A stretch of DNA of 64,000 bases from Lutraria lutraria (taxonomy: Eukaryota; Mollusca; Bivalvia; Venerida; Mactridae): the NCBI GenBank assembly GCA_964023205.1, contig OZ026847.1, positions 4,648,819-4,712,818 of the forward strand, given 5' to 3'. Shown piece by piece: positions 12,901 to 27,900 of the stretch. The notes beneath the pieces are model-generated. The model was not told where the DNA came from. It saw only the letters and a program-made list of their open reading frames with translations, and did no database searches. Position numbers and translations under genes: made by a program. How positions within the stretch are numbered: position 1 is the stretch's first letter; every line of letters starts with the position of its first letter.

Positions 12901-15900
12901 ATGCTACCATACCAATTTAAAGCAAATATAAGCAGTCCCACATATAAGATCGAATTATAGTACTTAAGCCACAAAGCAACAAAGACGGCCTGTACAAAAA
13001 TAAACTCCAAGCCGTATACGAAACTGAAAATGGCAAGCGACCAAAATAACTCTTCGAAAAAGACCTAATTTTGCACAGTGTTACACTCATAATATATTTT
13101 ATGACAAATGAAATATGTGCCTTTATTGTGTGTTTTGTTCGAATTTAAAAAAAAGACTTAAATAAATACAGAAAGGAATAGTATTCTTCCTTCTATCTGA
13201 CCATGCCTTTTTAAATGGGGCATTATCGCAAAAGATCAGTCAAAGAATAGCTATTGGTCCTTATATTGAATTTGAACAATCAAAAATAGATACTTATAGT
13301 ACTAATTTATCTTGTATAATATTTTTCTATATGTTAGGTTGTCCTTGGATGACATTGAATCTACCAAATGAAGGAGCTCTGTATTGTACGTTAGACGACA
13401 AATGCCTCGGGATCGAATGCTGTCTTACCATTGAAGCGTTTAATATTTATCGAAAGACAATCAAAGCATACGTTCGGTTTGACAGAGACATTAGTCCACC
13501 AGCTATAGTATTTGGCATTGAGGACTGGTCGGATAAAATCGAATTAGGGTTTTTAGGTTCGTTTTCAAACATTCTTCTTTTATATGCTTCATAGTGGCCG
13601 GTTGATTTAATTACTTTCGTGATTCCTATCTCTTGCTTCAGGTAACATGGTCAACAAGGACAGTGACATTCCTCAAGCATCATGTGTGGTACATGTATCA
13701 TATACCATCTTTCCTTAAAGGGACTGGAAGTTGACTTTTCAAAATGAGAATTAAATGTCTGACTCTGTGTGCATGTTGTCACGAATTCCTGGGGTTATCT
13801 AGCCTTATTTCAAACACATCTGGTCCTGCGATTGTCATAAAAATGTGCATTTCCGTGCACGTTTGTAAGAGTCTCAACCAAGAATAAAATATAACACAGT
13901 GCAAACCATTTTATTTTCTAAAAACAACAACAACAGCAACAAAAAAAACAACAACAACACAATACGGTCAAACCTGTGTTTGTACCATTCTTTGAATGAC
14001 CATCTGTCAATAAAGGAGACATTTTGAATTCCCCAAGGAATTTAGTTTCATACAGAGAAAATTAAAGTCGTAAAAGCACTTATCGTTTGAGTATGACCTA
14101 TACCCGTTACTCTAGTTGAAAACCAAATCTAGCCAAACTTTATATCGTACGATATCTCTATTGAGTGACGGATAACAAATAGTTTTACTTAATAGAAGAC
14201 CTGGTCAATGGGTGTAGTATATAGAGATATGGTTCAAATCCTTGGTATACATTACATTTACTTGTTAATAGAACGCATATATACCATACAATGCAAAAAG
14301 CTTAATTTCATAGGTAAGTTTTGATTTAATGACGTTTAATGAAGCATTGTCAAAATAGAAGTTTTTTCGACGAATCTTACTTTTTGAAGTTTTCGTTCAG
14401 CATTTCGCACATATTGGTCCCAGGTGTTGATGAAAAAAACGAATGTGTCTTTCTGTGTTTAATCAAGTTCATTTTCCGCTACTTTCAGAGCAAGAGTTGG
14501 AAGGTGTACTTAAAACAGGAATAATGATCGAATTTCTCGATGGAAATGAAATATTTATAAGGTAATGTCCATGTTTGCTATACTCATGCGTATAGTACAG
14601 TACAGTACATTAAATCACGCCCTCTTCTTGGATTAAGCCCCGCGCTAACAGAGAGAGTCATTTAGCGACTCGCTAATTTTAACATTGAAAGGAGACGCCC
14701 ATGCTTACAGCTGGGTAGAACCATCGACCTTTCGTCAACAAGTTAGACAGTTTATTGTTCAATGTGAAGGACATATACATATATTGATATAGTACTGTAA
14801 CAACGATTCATTGAAATCGTGGTCATATACATATATTGTTGACATATACTGACAAACATATAGAAAGCGATATCGAGTAATGTAAATATCTCGGATATTC
14901 AACAATATTTCGGTTATATACCATTATGTCTAAATTATGTACTGGGTCTAAATGTATTATGTGCTTATAATCAGGCCCCAATTGTAAAAAAAGAAACTTA
15001 ACTTTTTGCTCAAACTCAACTTTTATATATTTTGTTCGTAGTTCCCACATCCACAATATATACCTCCATTGTTGGTTTGGTATAATTCAATAAAATTGAT
15101 TTAAGTCTGTTATTGGGAATGTTTGGAATTTTGGACCGGATGACTAAAATGACTAGCAAAACCAGAAATTACATTTACCAAAATGTTGTTCAATAACTTT
15201 ACCAAAAGCTTTCCCAAAATGTAACCTAACTTCAAATTTATCCGATTGATTAAATTTAACCAATGTTTAAACTATTGGGTACTGAAGTCATAATTGAGTT
15301 TCTACTGAATTTTGTTCGTGAAAATTGGGCCAGCTTGTCTACTGATGATTGCTCTACTAACCATTGATGAAAGCGTCAACATATTTTTATCGCCGTAACA
15401 TTACTCTCTAATTCTAGATATGAGGTAAAACTAACAGCAAAAGAATTAACAGTGACAGCCGAAGCAGCATTATGTGACTCTGATGACGACGGTGATGGCT
15501 GTTTAGAGTACTATTATATCATGAACAATGCTATCTTCCCTTTAGACGGAGGTAGATGGTCTATTTATCTTAGTTAAATGCACATTTTTATTATGTTCTT
15601 TACTAGTATTTAACTCATGAGTGTTATTCGTAATTCTGATAGAATGCAGCTCTAAAGCATGCAACATACTTTAACAAGTTCGCAATAAACTTACTATGAA
15701 AACGTACCTGAAAATATCTGCTCTAATTTTAAGAAAAAATCAATCTTTGTTATCATTAATGGTTTTTGAGACTTAACCGGTTGTTCAAACCTTCTGTTCC
15801 TTTTGCATATTACTTCAAATATATAAATACATTGGTCATTATCTTGAGATACGAATTAAAAAACAACAACATCGTATTCATTTTTTTGCACAAAAATCAT

Positions 15901-18900
15901 ACATTCTATCTTTGTTGTCTTTCAAAATGGATAGTAAGCAAAGGTAAGAGTGTTCAAATTATAATCGATAATTTGAATTTTCAAGAAACACGTCTTGCCT
16001 GTTACACACTTCTAGTTCTCCTCCTTTATCATGCCTGAAGTCAACTAATTGTCTCATTTGAATGTATTTCCTAAATAGATTTAAGTTTAGACACTATCGC
16101 AGCGAGCATAGCGCAATCAGTTGATGCAAGTGAGAGTGTAGAATTCATTCTAGACCAGGCAGTGAACGCAATGCTAGAAGCAATGAACATAGATCCGGTA
16201 AGTTTTCGTCTTCTGTTCATTTAATATAGAAAGCCTTGTTTATAAGTTTCATTGAGACGTATTTTTTCGATTTTGGTGATGGTAACTATGCTTCGATCGT
16301 AGTTGCAAGGCTTTATACGAACAGTTATCTGGCCGAGGCCTATTTCCAGTGGTTTGTGTGCTTGATTTGTAACCCAGTGATAAAGGTTTGATTATCACTC
16401 GCGGCAGGTCGTGACCTTCCGTGACAATTTGACACCAATGTCGAGTTTCCTCCTCATTTGGAGAAGTTGCTGGTTTCTTGTGGCAGGGTACGTTAGTAAT
16501 GAATAGAATACAGTCCACGAAACCTTTTAAGCTGGCCCGACCATCGTACATAACTGAAAAATTGTTGAAAACGGCGTTAAACTTCAAATAAATAAATAAA
16601 CAAGCAAACAGTTTTCTCATTTGCATAATAATATAATTTCAATTTATGTCATAATGATATGTGTGTTCCGCTTTCAAGGCCCTTATTGGAGACAATCCAC
16701 CATGCCCTATGCCAAGTAACATGGACGATGACGAAATAGAAGAATATCTTCAAAGTAAAGGAATTTCAATTGATACAATAACATCTCGGAGTGAACTTGA
16801 ACAGCAATATATCGACAGTCAGTTAGGTAAATTATAATCAATTATAAAACATAGTGTTCGAAAGATCATAGGAAGTAATTTTCACAGTTCTTTTAATAAA
16901 TTTGGAATTGATTTTTTTTCTGAGTTTCAGGGAATTTCGGTTATCAAGAAGTCTTTAATGTACATTGAAAATATGTTATTATAACTACTTTAGATATGTA
17001 TATTTTAATGACCTAATTTTGATATTTAATTTCTATGAAAGCGTGTACCAGGGGTGATAAAGTGCTATCACTGACATATTATGAACGCCTGAAAGATGTA
17101 TTATTCTACAATATCTCCGACGATTGCATGCGCATTGATGCATGTGTACAACTTACTATTCCTGTTCCCGCAATAATTGATGATGAAGATTATAAGAAGT
17201 CATTCAATGCCTATGCTGAACTAGACGCATGTAACTTTGTAATACGACTGGGTTTTGAGAAAAAAGAGAAAACTGTTATACTATTTGGATATGAATGGGG
17301 TAAATTATAAATGTAGAATATTATTCCTTATACTAGTAGTGTTTTATAGCCACAATATTTCTTAGAATTGGTTTTATTGTCAATGTACAAAAGACCTCGC
17401 AAGATTGTGATATTAAAATTTCCTGAAATGGTACAGAGGGTACATTTGACCGTTCCTTCCTTGAGAAATAAATAACGGAAACAATAATTATTTAGTATTT
17501 TGTATGGAGGAAAAAATACGATGTATTGTTTACGTTTAACATTAGCCGAGCATTTTCGAAAGCTTCGTTAGCCCTTCGTAATTGATCGGAACTGCGCACA
17601 TATCAGTGACGTCACGCGAGTCGACAATAAACTTCCATCCATTTTGTCATGTTATACGTATTACCATAATGTACTCGTATATTTATGCTATCTATCCATT
17701 GGTTGTCGAAAAACTAACGGAAAGTTTCGTTAATTTCCGTGTCACTGACGAAGCGTCATTTAGAAAACAATTTAGCTTGAAATGTAAAAAAAAGTCATTG
17801 AACATTATTCTGTATATGGACAATTTTATAATTATCTACCACAGAGTTGCTTTTAATAAAGGATGACAACACTATACCGTTCTCGAAGCTTAGAGTAGCT
17901 TGCTCTTATAATGTCTTGCGTTCCAGACATATTTTAATTGATGAACTAATAGTAAAGACATGTCATGTCGTGTTCGCAGCAAGAATATTTTGAACTCTTG
18001 TCTAAATCTGTATCATTCAGATTCAATCTTTGTATTGTACTTAATGATTTTAATTTATTATCTACAGGAACTTTAGAAGAGGTTCATCTAGCGGATGTTG
18101 TGTTCCTAACGTAAGTGAATATTTAAAAAAATGAAGGTTAATGAAATAAAAAGCTATTTTATAAAATATTTAACTACTCATAAGAAGTATAATGTACTCG
18201 TATTAAGCTGTTAGACGAAAGTATAAATGCATTCCCAGTAAAGGACACATGCAGAAGAACCCAGCTATCCACACATACTTCATATCAATGTAATTAAATA
18301 AACTCTCACGGTGAAATACACAAAAGCACAAAGCTTCATATGGCTCACAATTATCCGCCCCATGTTTTTGATTATCAAATTATCATACCACGTGGTCAAC
18401 ATTTAGCCGCATTATAATATGTGCTTTTAACAGATTTCGAGTGGACAAAGATGAAGACAAGCAAATGTTTGTTATCGACATGGGTTTGAGAAGTGGTGAC
18501 GTTGAAGAAGATACATTAATTAACGGTCTAGAAGTACCAATACCTATATGCAATTCCAACTTTACACTCGAAGGTACGAACGCCAATGTAACAAGTCCAA
18601 ACATCACTCGAGATTATTCCATCGGTTGTGTAGCTCTACTCGGTTAATTTTACTGACTTAAACTGAATGCATTAGTTGAAATATACGAGTATGTGGGACT
18701 TGCATTTTGGGAAAATTGGGTGTAGGCTCAAAGTTCTGGGTTTCCAGTCAGTTCAAGAATGTATTTCAAGATTTAAGAATGTAAACAAAATACCTCTAAA
18801 GATGGAACAATAACACGTGTCTCTTCGAAACCTGTTTGTTAAATGATTGAATACAATGTGTAGTCAGCTGACCAATCAGCATATCCGGGTATAACAACTG

Positions 18901-21900
18901 TTATAATTAAGCCAATTAAAATACAAGAACACTATGTATGCTTTCTCTGACCTAAGCTGTACAATGATGCTGTTACATGTTTATTTTATATCATTAAATT
19001 TTATTTGGCGTTATCATTTTTTATTGTACAAGTAAATATAATAATTTCCTGAAGGAAACTGCAACGTCATTATATTGACGTTGACGTTGACATTAACATC
19101 AATTGTTATAGGCAAACTTGACGGAATGTGTTGCCTAAGAAAGTTCATATACTGTACACAGAATCTATGCATATTTTCCATTACAGGCAACCTCAATGAA
19201 ATCGCAGTTGCATTAGGAGGAGAGTTAAACAAGGAGGTGTTTGATCTTCTCATTGAGAAAATTGGCCTCAACAATATTATATTGACCGACGGATGCACAG
19301 TGCCCCCAAGACCTGATGGTAACCTTATTATTTAAAGCACTTTATAAGTCAGTCAACAATTCATATATAAAACTCAAGATTAGTTATCTAGGTTCCGATT
19401 ATAAAACCACTTCAAATCTTGAATAGAAGCATACTTTTATTTTATTAATCACACACGGTGGTTATTTTCTTTTGTCATCTTCCGTCTTTCCTAACGCCTT
19501 GTTGTATGTTTCGAAATTCGGAGCAAATCAGTTTTATATGATAAGTTGGGTATAAAAATCTACTTCTAGCCGAGTGATGTGGTCACGTGATATCCTTTTG
19601 TCCGGGAAGATGTGGTCACATGATGTGATTGCGTTCAAGAGGATGGGGTCACATGATGTGGTTGTGTTTCAGTAGATTACGTCACTTGTTTTATTTTACG
19701 AGATTCTTTACAACATCATCCATGATGTAATTCGAAAACCTATTATTGTCCATATTATAATCATTTACGCGAAACAAACAAGCAAGCTCTCGTAGTTCAA
19801 CAATTGGTTGCATGTATGTATGTTACTATGAGTATTAAGTACACTTCCATATTATTCAGACTGTCCAGAGTCCATGAACGCAGCCGCTCTTATACCGGAT
19901 TCTTTAAAGAACAATGTACGATGTGAGTTAGTGGATAATTGTTTCGGTATTACCTGCTGTGTGGATGTAACTTTCACCATACCTATATCAACAACTGTCT
20001 TGTCTGCATCATTACCAATGTGGATACGACTGTATCCTTGTGATTTTATTGTCGACATAGGAATTGGAGACTTTCAATACAGAGATCAGCTACTTAGTTA
20101 TCAATGGGGTAATTATGTTCTTTTTTTCAAATTACATTTTTTTCAATGCGCGTTTTTTCTAATGTAGCTATGTAGCTATACATTGCTCACTGAAAATGTA
20201 TTACGTGTTTTTGCCCTTGCATCTAATTACGCAGGGAATATATTGAATGCCGTGTCCACCTGTCAGTCCTTACTTGGTTAAGCATGGCAACGGGTCATTT
20301 GCGATTAGTGAACGCTGCGTCTTGATTTCTTGTCTCTGCGTCTAGGTTTTGACAAATTTGTAATTCTCGTAATATTGAGGGTGAGTACAATTTTATCATC
20401 ATTTGTCGTGTACATTTGGAGATACGTCAATTGCACACTTTTATTATATATTTTGATATAAAAGATTGTGACCAAAATGTAATGTTTAATTTTGCGCTGT
20501 ACTGCAAAATTGCATCAAGTTTACATTTTAATTTATGAATAACCAGAGACAATACTACATAATTTATAGTACATTGTATTTTTATCAGGTTCATTATCAA
20601 TATAGTGATTGTTTCATTCACATGCATGAAAAATGAACATTGACTTCTTTTGTTTCTATTCTTACAGACTGATATAATTTATGATATTTTTATTGTACGA
20701 CTATGTCCTATAATTAAACATGTCTAATACCCATTAAAATCAAATGATGATACCTTTAAATTACGTAATTATATAAACTACTGTGCATGCAACGACATGG
20801 TAGTCCTTATATTTCCTTTTCCCCTCCAGCTTGAAAATAAGTTCCTATTAATAGTATCATGGATGGACTTTCAGGTACACCATTTGAAGTTCCATTTGCT
20901 GACGGCAATGTATTGATGACGTAAGTGAATGTTACTTATATCAGGTTTTACGTCAATATGTACCTCATTCTAAAATTGTGTTGCTGAAAGTAATCAATTT
21001 TACACAGACTTTGAAATGAAGCATACAAGCGTATAGACAAGACGTCTTCGATATGCCACTCGTACTTGCATGCCAGTTACAATTCCTAATTCAAATAATT
21101 TGGATTGAACGGCATATATATGACTTACAGACTTCGTAAATTGCAAACGCAACCAAACCCATAATGTTATATTAAAACATGATTGTCACTCTTTGTTTGG
21201 TAAACATAATTGTATGTTGTTTAATGTTATTCATTGTTCAAAGACGGAACCCCATGTAAACGATTACTAGTATGCTCTGCTGTTCTGTATAGTCCAATTT
21301 GTACGAATGGTTTCGGGTCTAGTGATTCGGGAGTAGGTTGGGAGCTTCTAAATTTCATAGACAATGAATACGAGAGATCTTTCTGACTTATACCATAGAC
21401 AGTCTATTGTATATATGTTATAACAACAACAAACTGTGATCTACGTGTTTAGCAAACACCTTTCTGTGCTGTGATTGGTCAGTTGGAGTCAACTATGGTT
21501 TAATTACATGTAGACATAAAGCGTTATTATGGAAAAGGTTGGATGTTTTGAATACATGTTTTTTTTTCAAGAATCATTTTCTTATCTTTATGTATTTTAG
21601 GTACATGTTAGACAACTATGAGGACGGGTTTATCTTGGATCTACAAGTTGATGTTTGTATGGCAATTGACGACGACACATTTTGTATTCCACCCAACGGT
21701 GTTCATCTGTTAGATAATGAACTAATTCCCGCATGCGATCTAGGGGCAATTACTGATATCGGAAGTACGTAAATTTGTTACTATCAAATATGCGATGTAT
21801 TAAAGGAAAATAGTCTAAATTCGTGTTTATTTGATCCAAAGTTTGATTCCTTTAATTTGATATAATAGTACTCATAAAAGAAATCCAAACAAGAGTGGTA

Positions 21901-24900
21901 TAGACAAAATGTAGTTCAGAAATTGCCAACTCTGCACATCGATACGTTACATACTTTATTAAAACCTCAGATGGAAGAAAACACAGTCAGTATGCAATTT
22001 ACAGAGTTGAATCATGATAAATCGGATCAATTAATAGAAGTTTTTTAAACGTATTATTTGAACATATGCCAGATTTCTCCCTTGATGAGTGGCTGGAGGA
22101 AAAAGGATCAGCAGTAGCAGCTGATGTACGTGAAGATCTCCAAGAAGCGGGAAGAGTTGCCTTATTCGAACTTCTTGGTGTTGACGTGTGGATGCTTGAA
22201 ATACCTTGTGACCGAACACGTGATCCATATATTCCTTCTACAAATGGTTGGAATAACCGTAAGTATTATCATCAACATATTTGATTGTCAATTCTTCTTT
22301 CAGACCCACAGAAAAAAGGGACAAATGTATGACGTTTATTAGCGAATTGAAACGTGATTGCAACTGTCAATATGTCTGACAATTATTACTCGTGCTTGAA
22401 CTCAACATTCACTGCAGCTTAGAAATATGTGAAATACATTTGCCGACCTTCTCATTAAGTTTATTAAAGCAGAAGTTTTGAAATGATGCGCTTTGGTAAT
22501 TACATGTTGGATACAATTCACTTAAAATTAATGCAACATCGATAGTTTTAAAATTAAAAATTGATACTTGAATACTTTGTTTTTTCTCCACGAATATGCT
22601 TGTTTTTTTCCAGAATGCCCGTTGAGTTTCGAACATCTCCCTGGAAAATTACCGGATACTGTAACCTGTCATGTACCCGATTACTGTACTGGGATTGATT
22701 GCTGCTTATATGTTCCTGTTCTGGGAGTCTCGGTCCATGCTTACTTTGATATTGACCTCTGTAACTACGTCGTCTCGGGAGGAATAGAACAACTAACATT
22801 TAACTTCACTTTGTTTGATTATGAATGGGGTAATTATGTTTAGTACAATGCTGGTGCATCTATCTGTAATTAATCCTTCCGTTGCCAAAGTGACGGACAT
22901 ACCCGTCTGCACAAATCTACGCATATTTGCCAACATGACGGATATATCCGTTTGTCTAAACTAGCTTGCATTTCTTAGAAATTCTCTAGCAATACAAAAC
23001 ACAGTGTAGGCAATATGTGCCTGGCAACGAAACAGTTTATGAATACATGTAAAGGTCATTGCTTTGTTAATAATGCTATTAATCCATATTGTTATGTAAA
23101 CACATTTGATCATTCGGATGTTTTTTTTATGTTGCTAATAAGGCTAATTTCATTCGATCGTAAAACTTTTGAAAACTATTATGTGATCCGTGACTGTGTT
23201 TCATATCTGGTCCATATATCATTGATTGTGTTCTTTGGAGTGATTGTTGCTGACATGCAGGCGGCGATCGATATGCGTTTTACTATATTAGGTAACAGTG
23301 TATTATATTGACAAGAAATTAAAATCTTGTCACTGATACATTCAGATTTTCGTTCTATTCCTAAACATTACTTATGACTGTATCAGAATATTTCCCTTCA
23401 TTTCAGGTAAAACGGAAACACAGACAATCAAGAATATATTCCGTATAAGGTAAGATATACGACAATCACTAGCATTATGTTCCCATAAAATGCACCTAAA
23501 CAAATTTGATGAATAGTTGATTACATAAATCCTTTAAAATAACACAGGAATGTACTGCAAAATTTCAATATTACCACATTTGGGTCCACAAATTCACTAC
23601 TGAGGAATTCCCGTTATCAATTTCAAATATAGACATACTTCTTGAAAACGAGGCAGAAAAGACGCTGGCAAATTAATGAATCTGTTTCAATATTAAAGTA
23701 TGTGATAATAGAAGATTTTTCTAATTTGATGGCACAAATATTCAAACCACAAATGGGCTAGCGTCAATGCAGCTAGCTGAGCCAATGTCATTTTGTACAT
23801 TTATAAGCGTAAAACTGAATAAAACGACTAAGTAAAAATGCGAGTAGTAAAAAAATATGCCTCATTCTTTTAACAAGAACTTATTGTTAAGTAAGAATAC
23901 AAAGATTTCTATGAACCTTGCCGGTTTTAATTCCTGTATGTACCATTTCTATAACCAATAAGCATTATTATGAATACGTGGCATAACAAGCACAAAGTGA
24001 ATTATTACCTGTGGCTTGTGGTTAACAACTCGTATTTTTTATTTCAGTTATTCTGTGAAGAAACCTGCCAATGCTAAGGTGTTTATAATAACCTTGAGCG
24101 TGGCTGTATGTATGGAACAAGACGGTAGATGTATTATTGACCTGAAGATACTGGATGGTACGACTGTCCCTCAACCTGGCTGTGATATGACACTTGACAT
24201 GACCGGTATGTTCTTAACACTTGTGCATAGGACAACAATACGTTCTTTTTAATATACAGCAAAGGTCCTGAAAACTGGACTCTCTGAAAACCGGAATTCC
24301 CTGAAAATCGGACAATATTCGAAGTCCCATTTTTTTCGGATTTTCCACCAAATCTTAAAGCTCTTTGAAAATCGGAACCTCAGAAAACCATACGTTGGTC
24401 CAGTCCGGAAGGGGGTCCGTTTTTAGGGGGTTTACTGACTTAATGTACAGTAAGGGGCATCTAACGTTTCTTCTGTTTCTGGTGTGTTTTATATTTAGCG
24501 TAAGTGTTATCAGAATCATTTTACAGAGAACAATAGCCAAATTCAATAAATTCATTTTTTTCTGAATTTTTGCACTAATCGTCTACGTACCAGTCCTGTT
24601 TTACTCGATGGTTTTCTAATCGTGCTATAGATCACATATCTCTATCAATTAACTACATATATGTGAGTTTCTTATTTTAGACTTTTCAATTGGAACCTTG
24701 CTTTCCAACCACGGTCTTGGAAGCCTAACACCCTCAGACGCCCTTTGGAGTGATGCAATAGACTTTGTCCTCGACCTAACAGGGATGTCGACATACATGC
24801 TAGATGATCCATGTTCAATAACGGAAGATACGTATTCTGATCCTGTTGGAAATTGGAACAATGGTAATGAAAATCAGTTTTGTTAATACATGGAATTATA

Positions 24901-27900
24901 ACCACATTGTTGCGGTTATGGTTATCATCTGTAAGTTACATTTGTGTTTATATAAGTTTAATAACAGTTTATATGACATGACAATATGATGGTTTGACGT
25001 AATGTATTACTTTCTTCTATTTTGTACAACATTTATAAATTGAATTGCGTTATGAATATTAATTCAGCTATGAAACACAGAACGTTACAACATTTGGATG
25101 CATTTGTCTCACTCTATTCATTTGACACATATTTATATATTTCTTACTTTTTATTAATGCGATAGATAATGTACAGTATATAAGCATAGCGACTTTGTTA
25201 TTTTAGGTTTTATGGCCACTTCCATGAATATGTTATAACCTGTTATCAATTGTTTTCCCATATAGACTTAGTTCTTTATTATTACAGAATGCACACTAGC
25301 AGACTTCAACTTACCAGAGTTGCCATCCTACACAGTATGTCATGTCACAGACACTTGTACATCATTTGACTGCTGTATAACACTGGACTACCTTAAACGA
25401 ACCCTCAAAGCAACATTTGCTGTTGATTTTTGTAACTTTAGAATCTACGGAGGTATCGAAAATGCAAAGTTCAATATATCTGTGGTGAATTATGACTGGG
25501 GTAATAAACAATTATCTTTTCGGATCATTAAAATTAGGGCTGTCCCGATACAGATCTCAGCCGATACGATACGTATTGCGATACGGTACTAACGATATGC
25601 GATATCTACGATACGATATAAAAGTACTTCAAAGTAATAAAAACGTAATAATATAATTTATAAGTCAAATATATCTACTCGCCAAAATCTGAATATTCGA
25701 ATCGAATTTGTGGTCTAGCTTTACCACATGCTGCTATAATGTCTACAAATAGCTGCTAATGTCTATAAATATGTAGAACCCAAGATATTAGTTGAGGAAG
25801 CATTGTCGACGATTAAATGAGAGTAAATTCGTAAATCTCGTTCAGTTGTTGAACATTCTAGGAGTTTTTAATGTAAAAGTAAATAAAACGCGATACGGCC
25901 GATACGCGACCATCCGATACGATACGCATATCGTTCAGCACTGTACCGGTACATACCGGTACACGGCCATATCGGGACAGCCCTAATTAAAATCATTTGA
26001 TAATGTGATAGTGCAAGGCCCAAATTATATCTGAATACTTTCAAGTTCATTCATGGAGAATCTGTTGTTCACTATAATATTTGCATGTTGAACTATCTAA
26101 CATTGTTCCACGTATTGACAATAATAATTGTGGAGAAATATTCGTGTCAAATTATCGTTGAGTTTTATTTGTTACTCGAAATAATCACCGTGTGAATACT
26201 TGGTTTTTATCAATAAGTTCACACTTGTGTATACATACTTTGATACCAAGGTCTTTGTGGCAGGTATACAATCTGTAGAAAATCTTAATTTAGATGTAAT
26301 TACTTTCAATTCAGGTGTGTGGAAAGAAGTAACTATATTAGAAATAATTGTATTCAGGTACGAACATTATTACTCTACATTGAAACAAACAATAATTATT
26401 ATAATGCTATTTTGTTTAATATTCTTTTCATAATTACTTTTACTGATAAACCTTAGTTAAAGACCATCTATGGAAAAGTTTTCCTTAAGCAAATTTTATA
26501 ACTGAGCAAATAAAGAATCGAACATCAAAGACTCCTAAATAAACATCCACTAATGTTATCTTTCTTCATGCTCTTTTTATGCCCTATGATTGCATTTTAC
26601 AACCGTACGTGTTATTCTGTTATTTCAGATACAAAATACAAAAGATGACCAAAGTTTTCATCCTTGATGCATCTGTTTCGGTTTGTTTTGATTCCCAGAC
26701 ATCTTGCCAACTTGAGGACATGAAAATTGTCGAAAACACTATTGTTCCCATTCCAGTATGTGACCTTGAAATGCAATTTAGTATTGCAGGTCAGTCAATG
26801 AATTTTCACATTGCATCCTTCTACTAACCTGACTTAAAAGAAATAAACAAAAACAAAATTATTTTTAAGATAAGGTGTCAGTTTCTGTCCTAATTTAAGT
26901 TCAATGATTTTTTATTCATATCTATTCCAAATAAAAGTTCTTGATCTGGTACAATGTAAGGCAAAAACATGTGTTGTATTACAGTATGTATAAATAAAGG
27001 GAACATAATCTTGTTGATTTAACTTTAGATTTCTCCCTTGAGATTTGGTTGAATAATGTTGGCCATAACATCAAGGACATGCTACCGTCAGCTCTGATAA
27101 ACACACTCCTGGAAGAGCTTGGTCTTATTGATTTTCTTTTGGAGACTCAATGCTCGCATGACGACGAGACATATGCTGGACGAATAAATGGCTGGAATTC
27201 AGGTGAGTTATTAAAGTTGTTAAGTATAAACGAAACCTTAGTAATGCATGAGCTGTGTTTATGTAGGCATTCTTGCTTCAGGCGATTGTAACAATTTCAT
27301 AAAGAAATTTCCCCTAAATTAAGTTCAAACCATAAAGACATTCAAAATGTTATTCTTTTTTTTCTTATAGAATGCCCTGTTGACATTGACTTGCCAGATT
27401 TGCCCAACGAAATGGTGTGCCACGTTCCGGATTTCTGTACTGGACTTGAATGTTGTGTGAACATTAACTTTATCCGAAGGACCGTGCGAGTGAAATTTCT
27501 CATCGACGCATGTTTATACAAAGTCACAATCGGCATTGAAAAATTAGAAAGAGAGAAGTCTTTACATAATTACGAATTTGGTAAATCTTTTTTTTTATTT
27601 ATTATCGATTGGATTTAACGAATATTGCACTAACAGCCAGGGTCATTTGGCAACTTTTCCAGCTTCAACCCTAGGCTCCTTAGAAGAACCACCGACATTC
27701 TGAAGTGAACTGGACAGTATCCTAACATGCAAATTTTGTCTTGTCCCGGATTGGATTCGAACTCACTGCAGTAAGGGGCGAGATATTACTTGTCAGAGAC
27801 CATAGCAACTCTATCAGGGAGGCTTCTCAGATTAGTTAAATAACTCAAATATTATAAGTATGGCTGGCTACTTAGATATAATTTTGGAATTTAATTTTAT

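Noticed and set aside
13642..13690. Candidate B exon after a TTCAG acceptor at 13641
   Set aside because: The peptide does not fit the B pattern and no donor gives phase 2. The exon at 14489-14561 does both.
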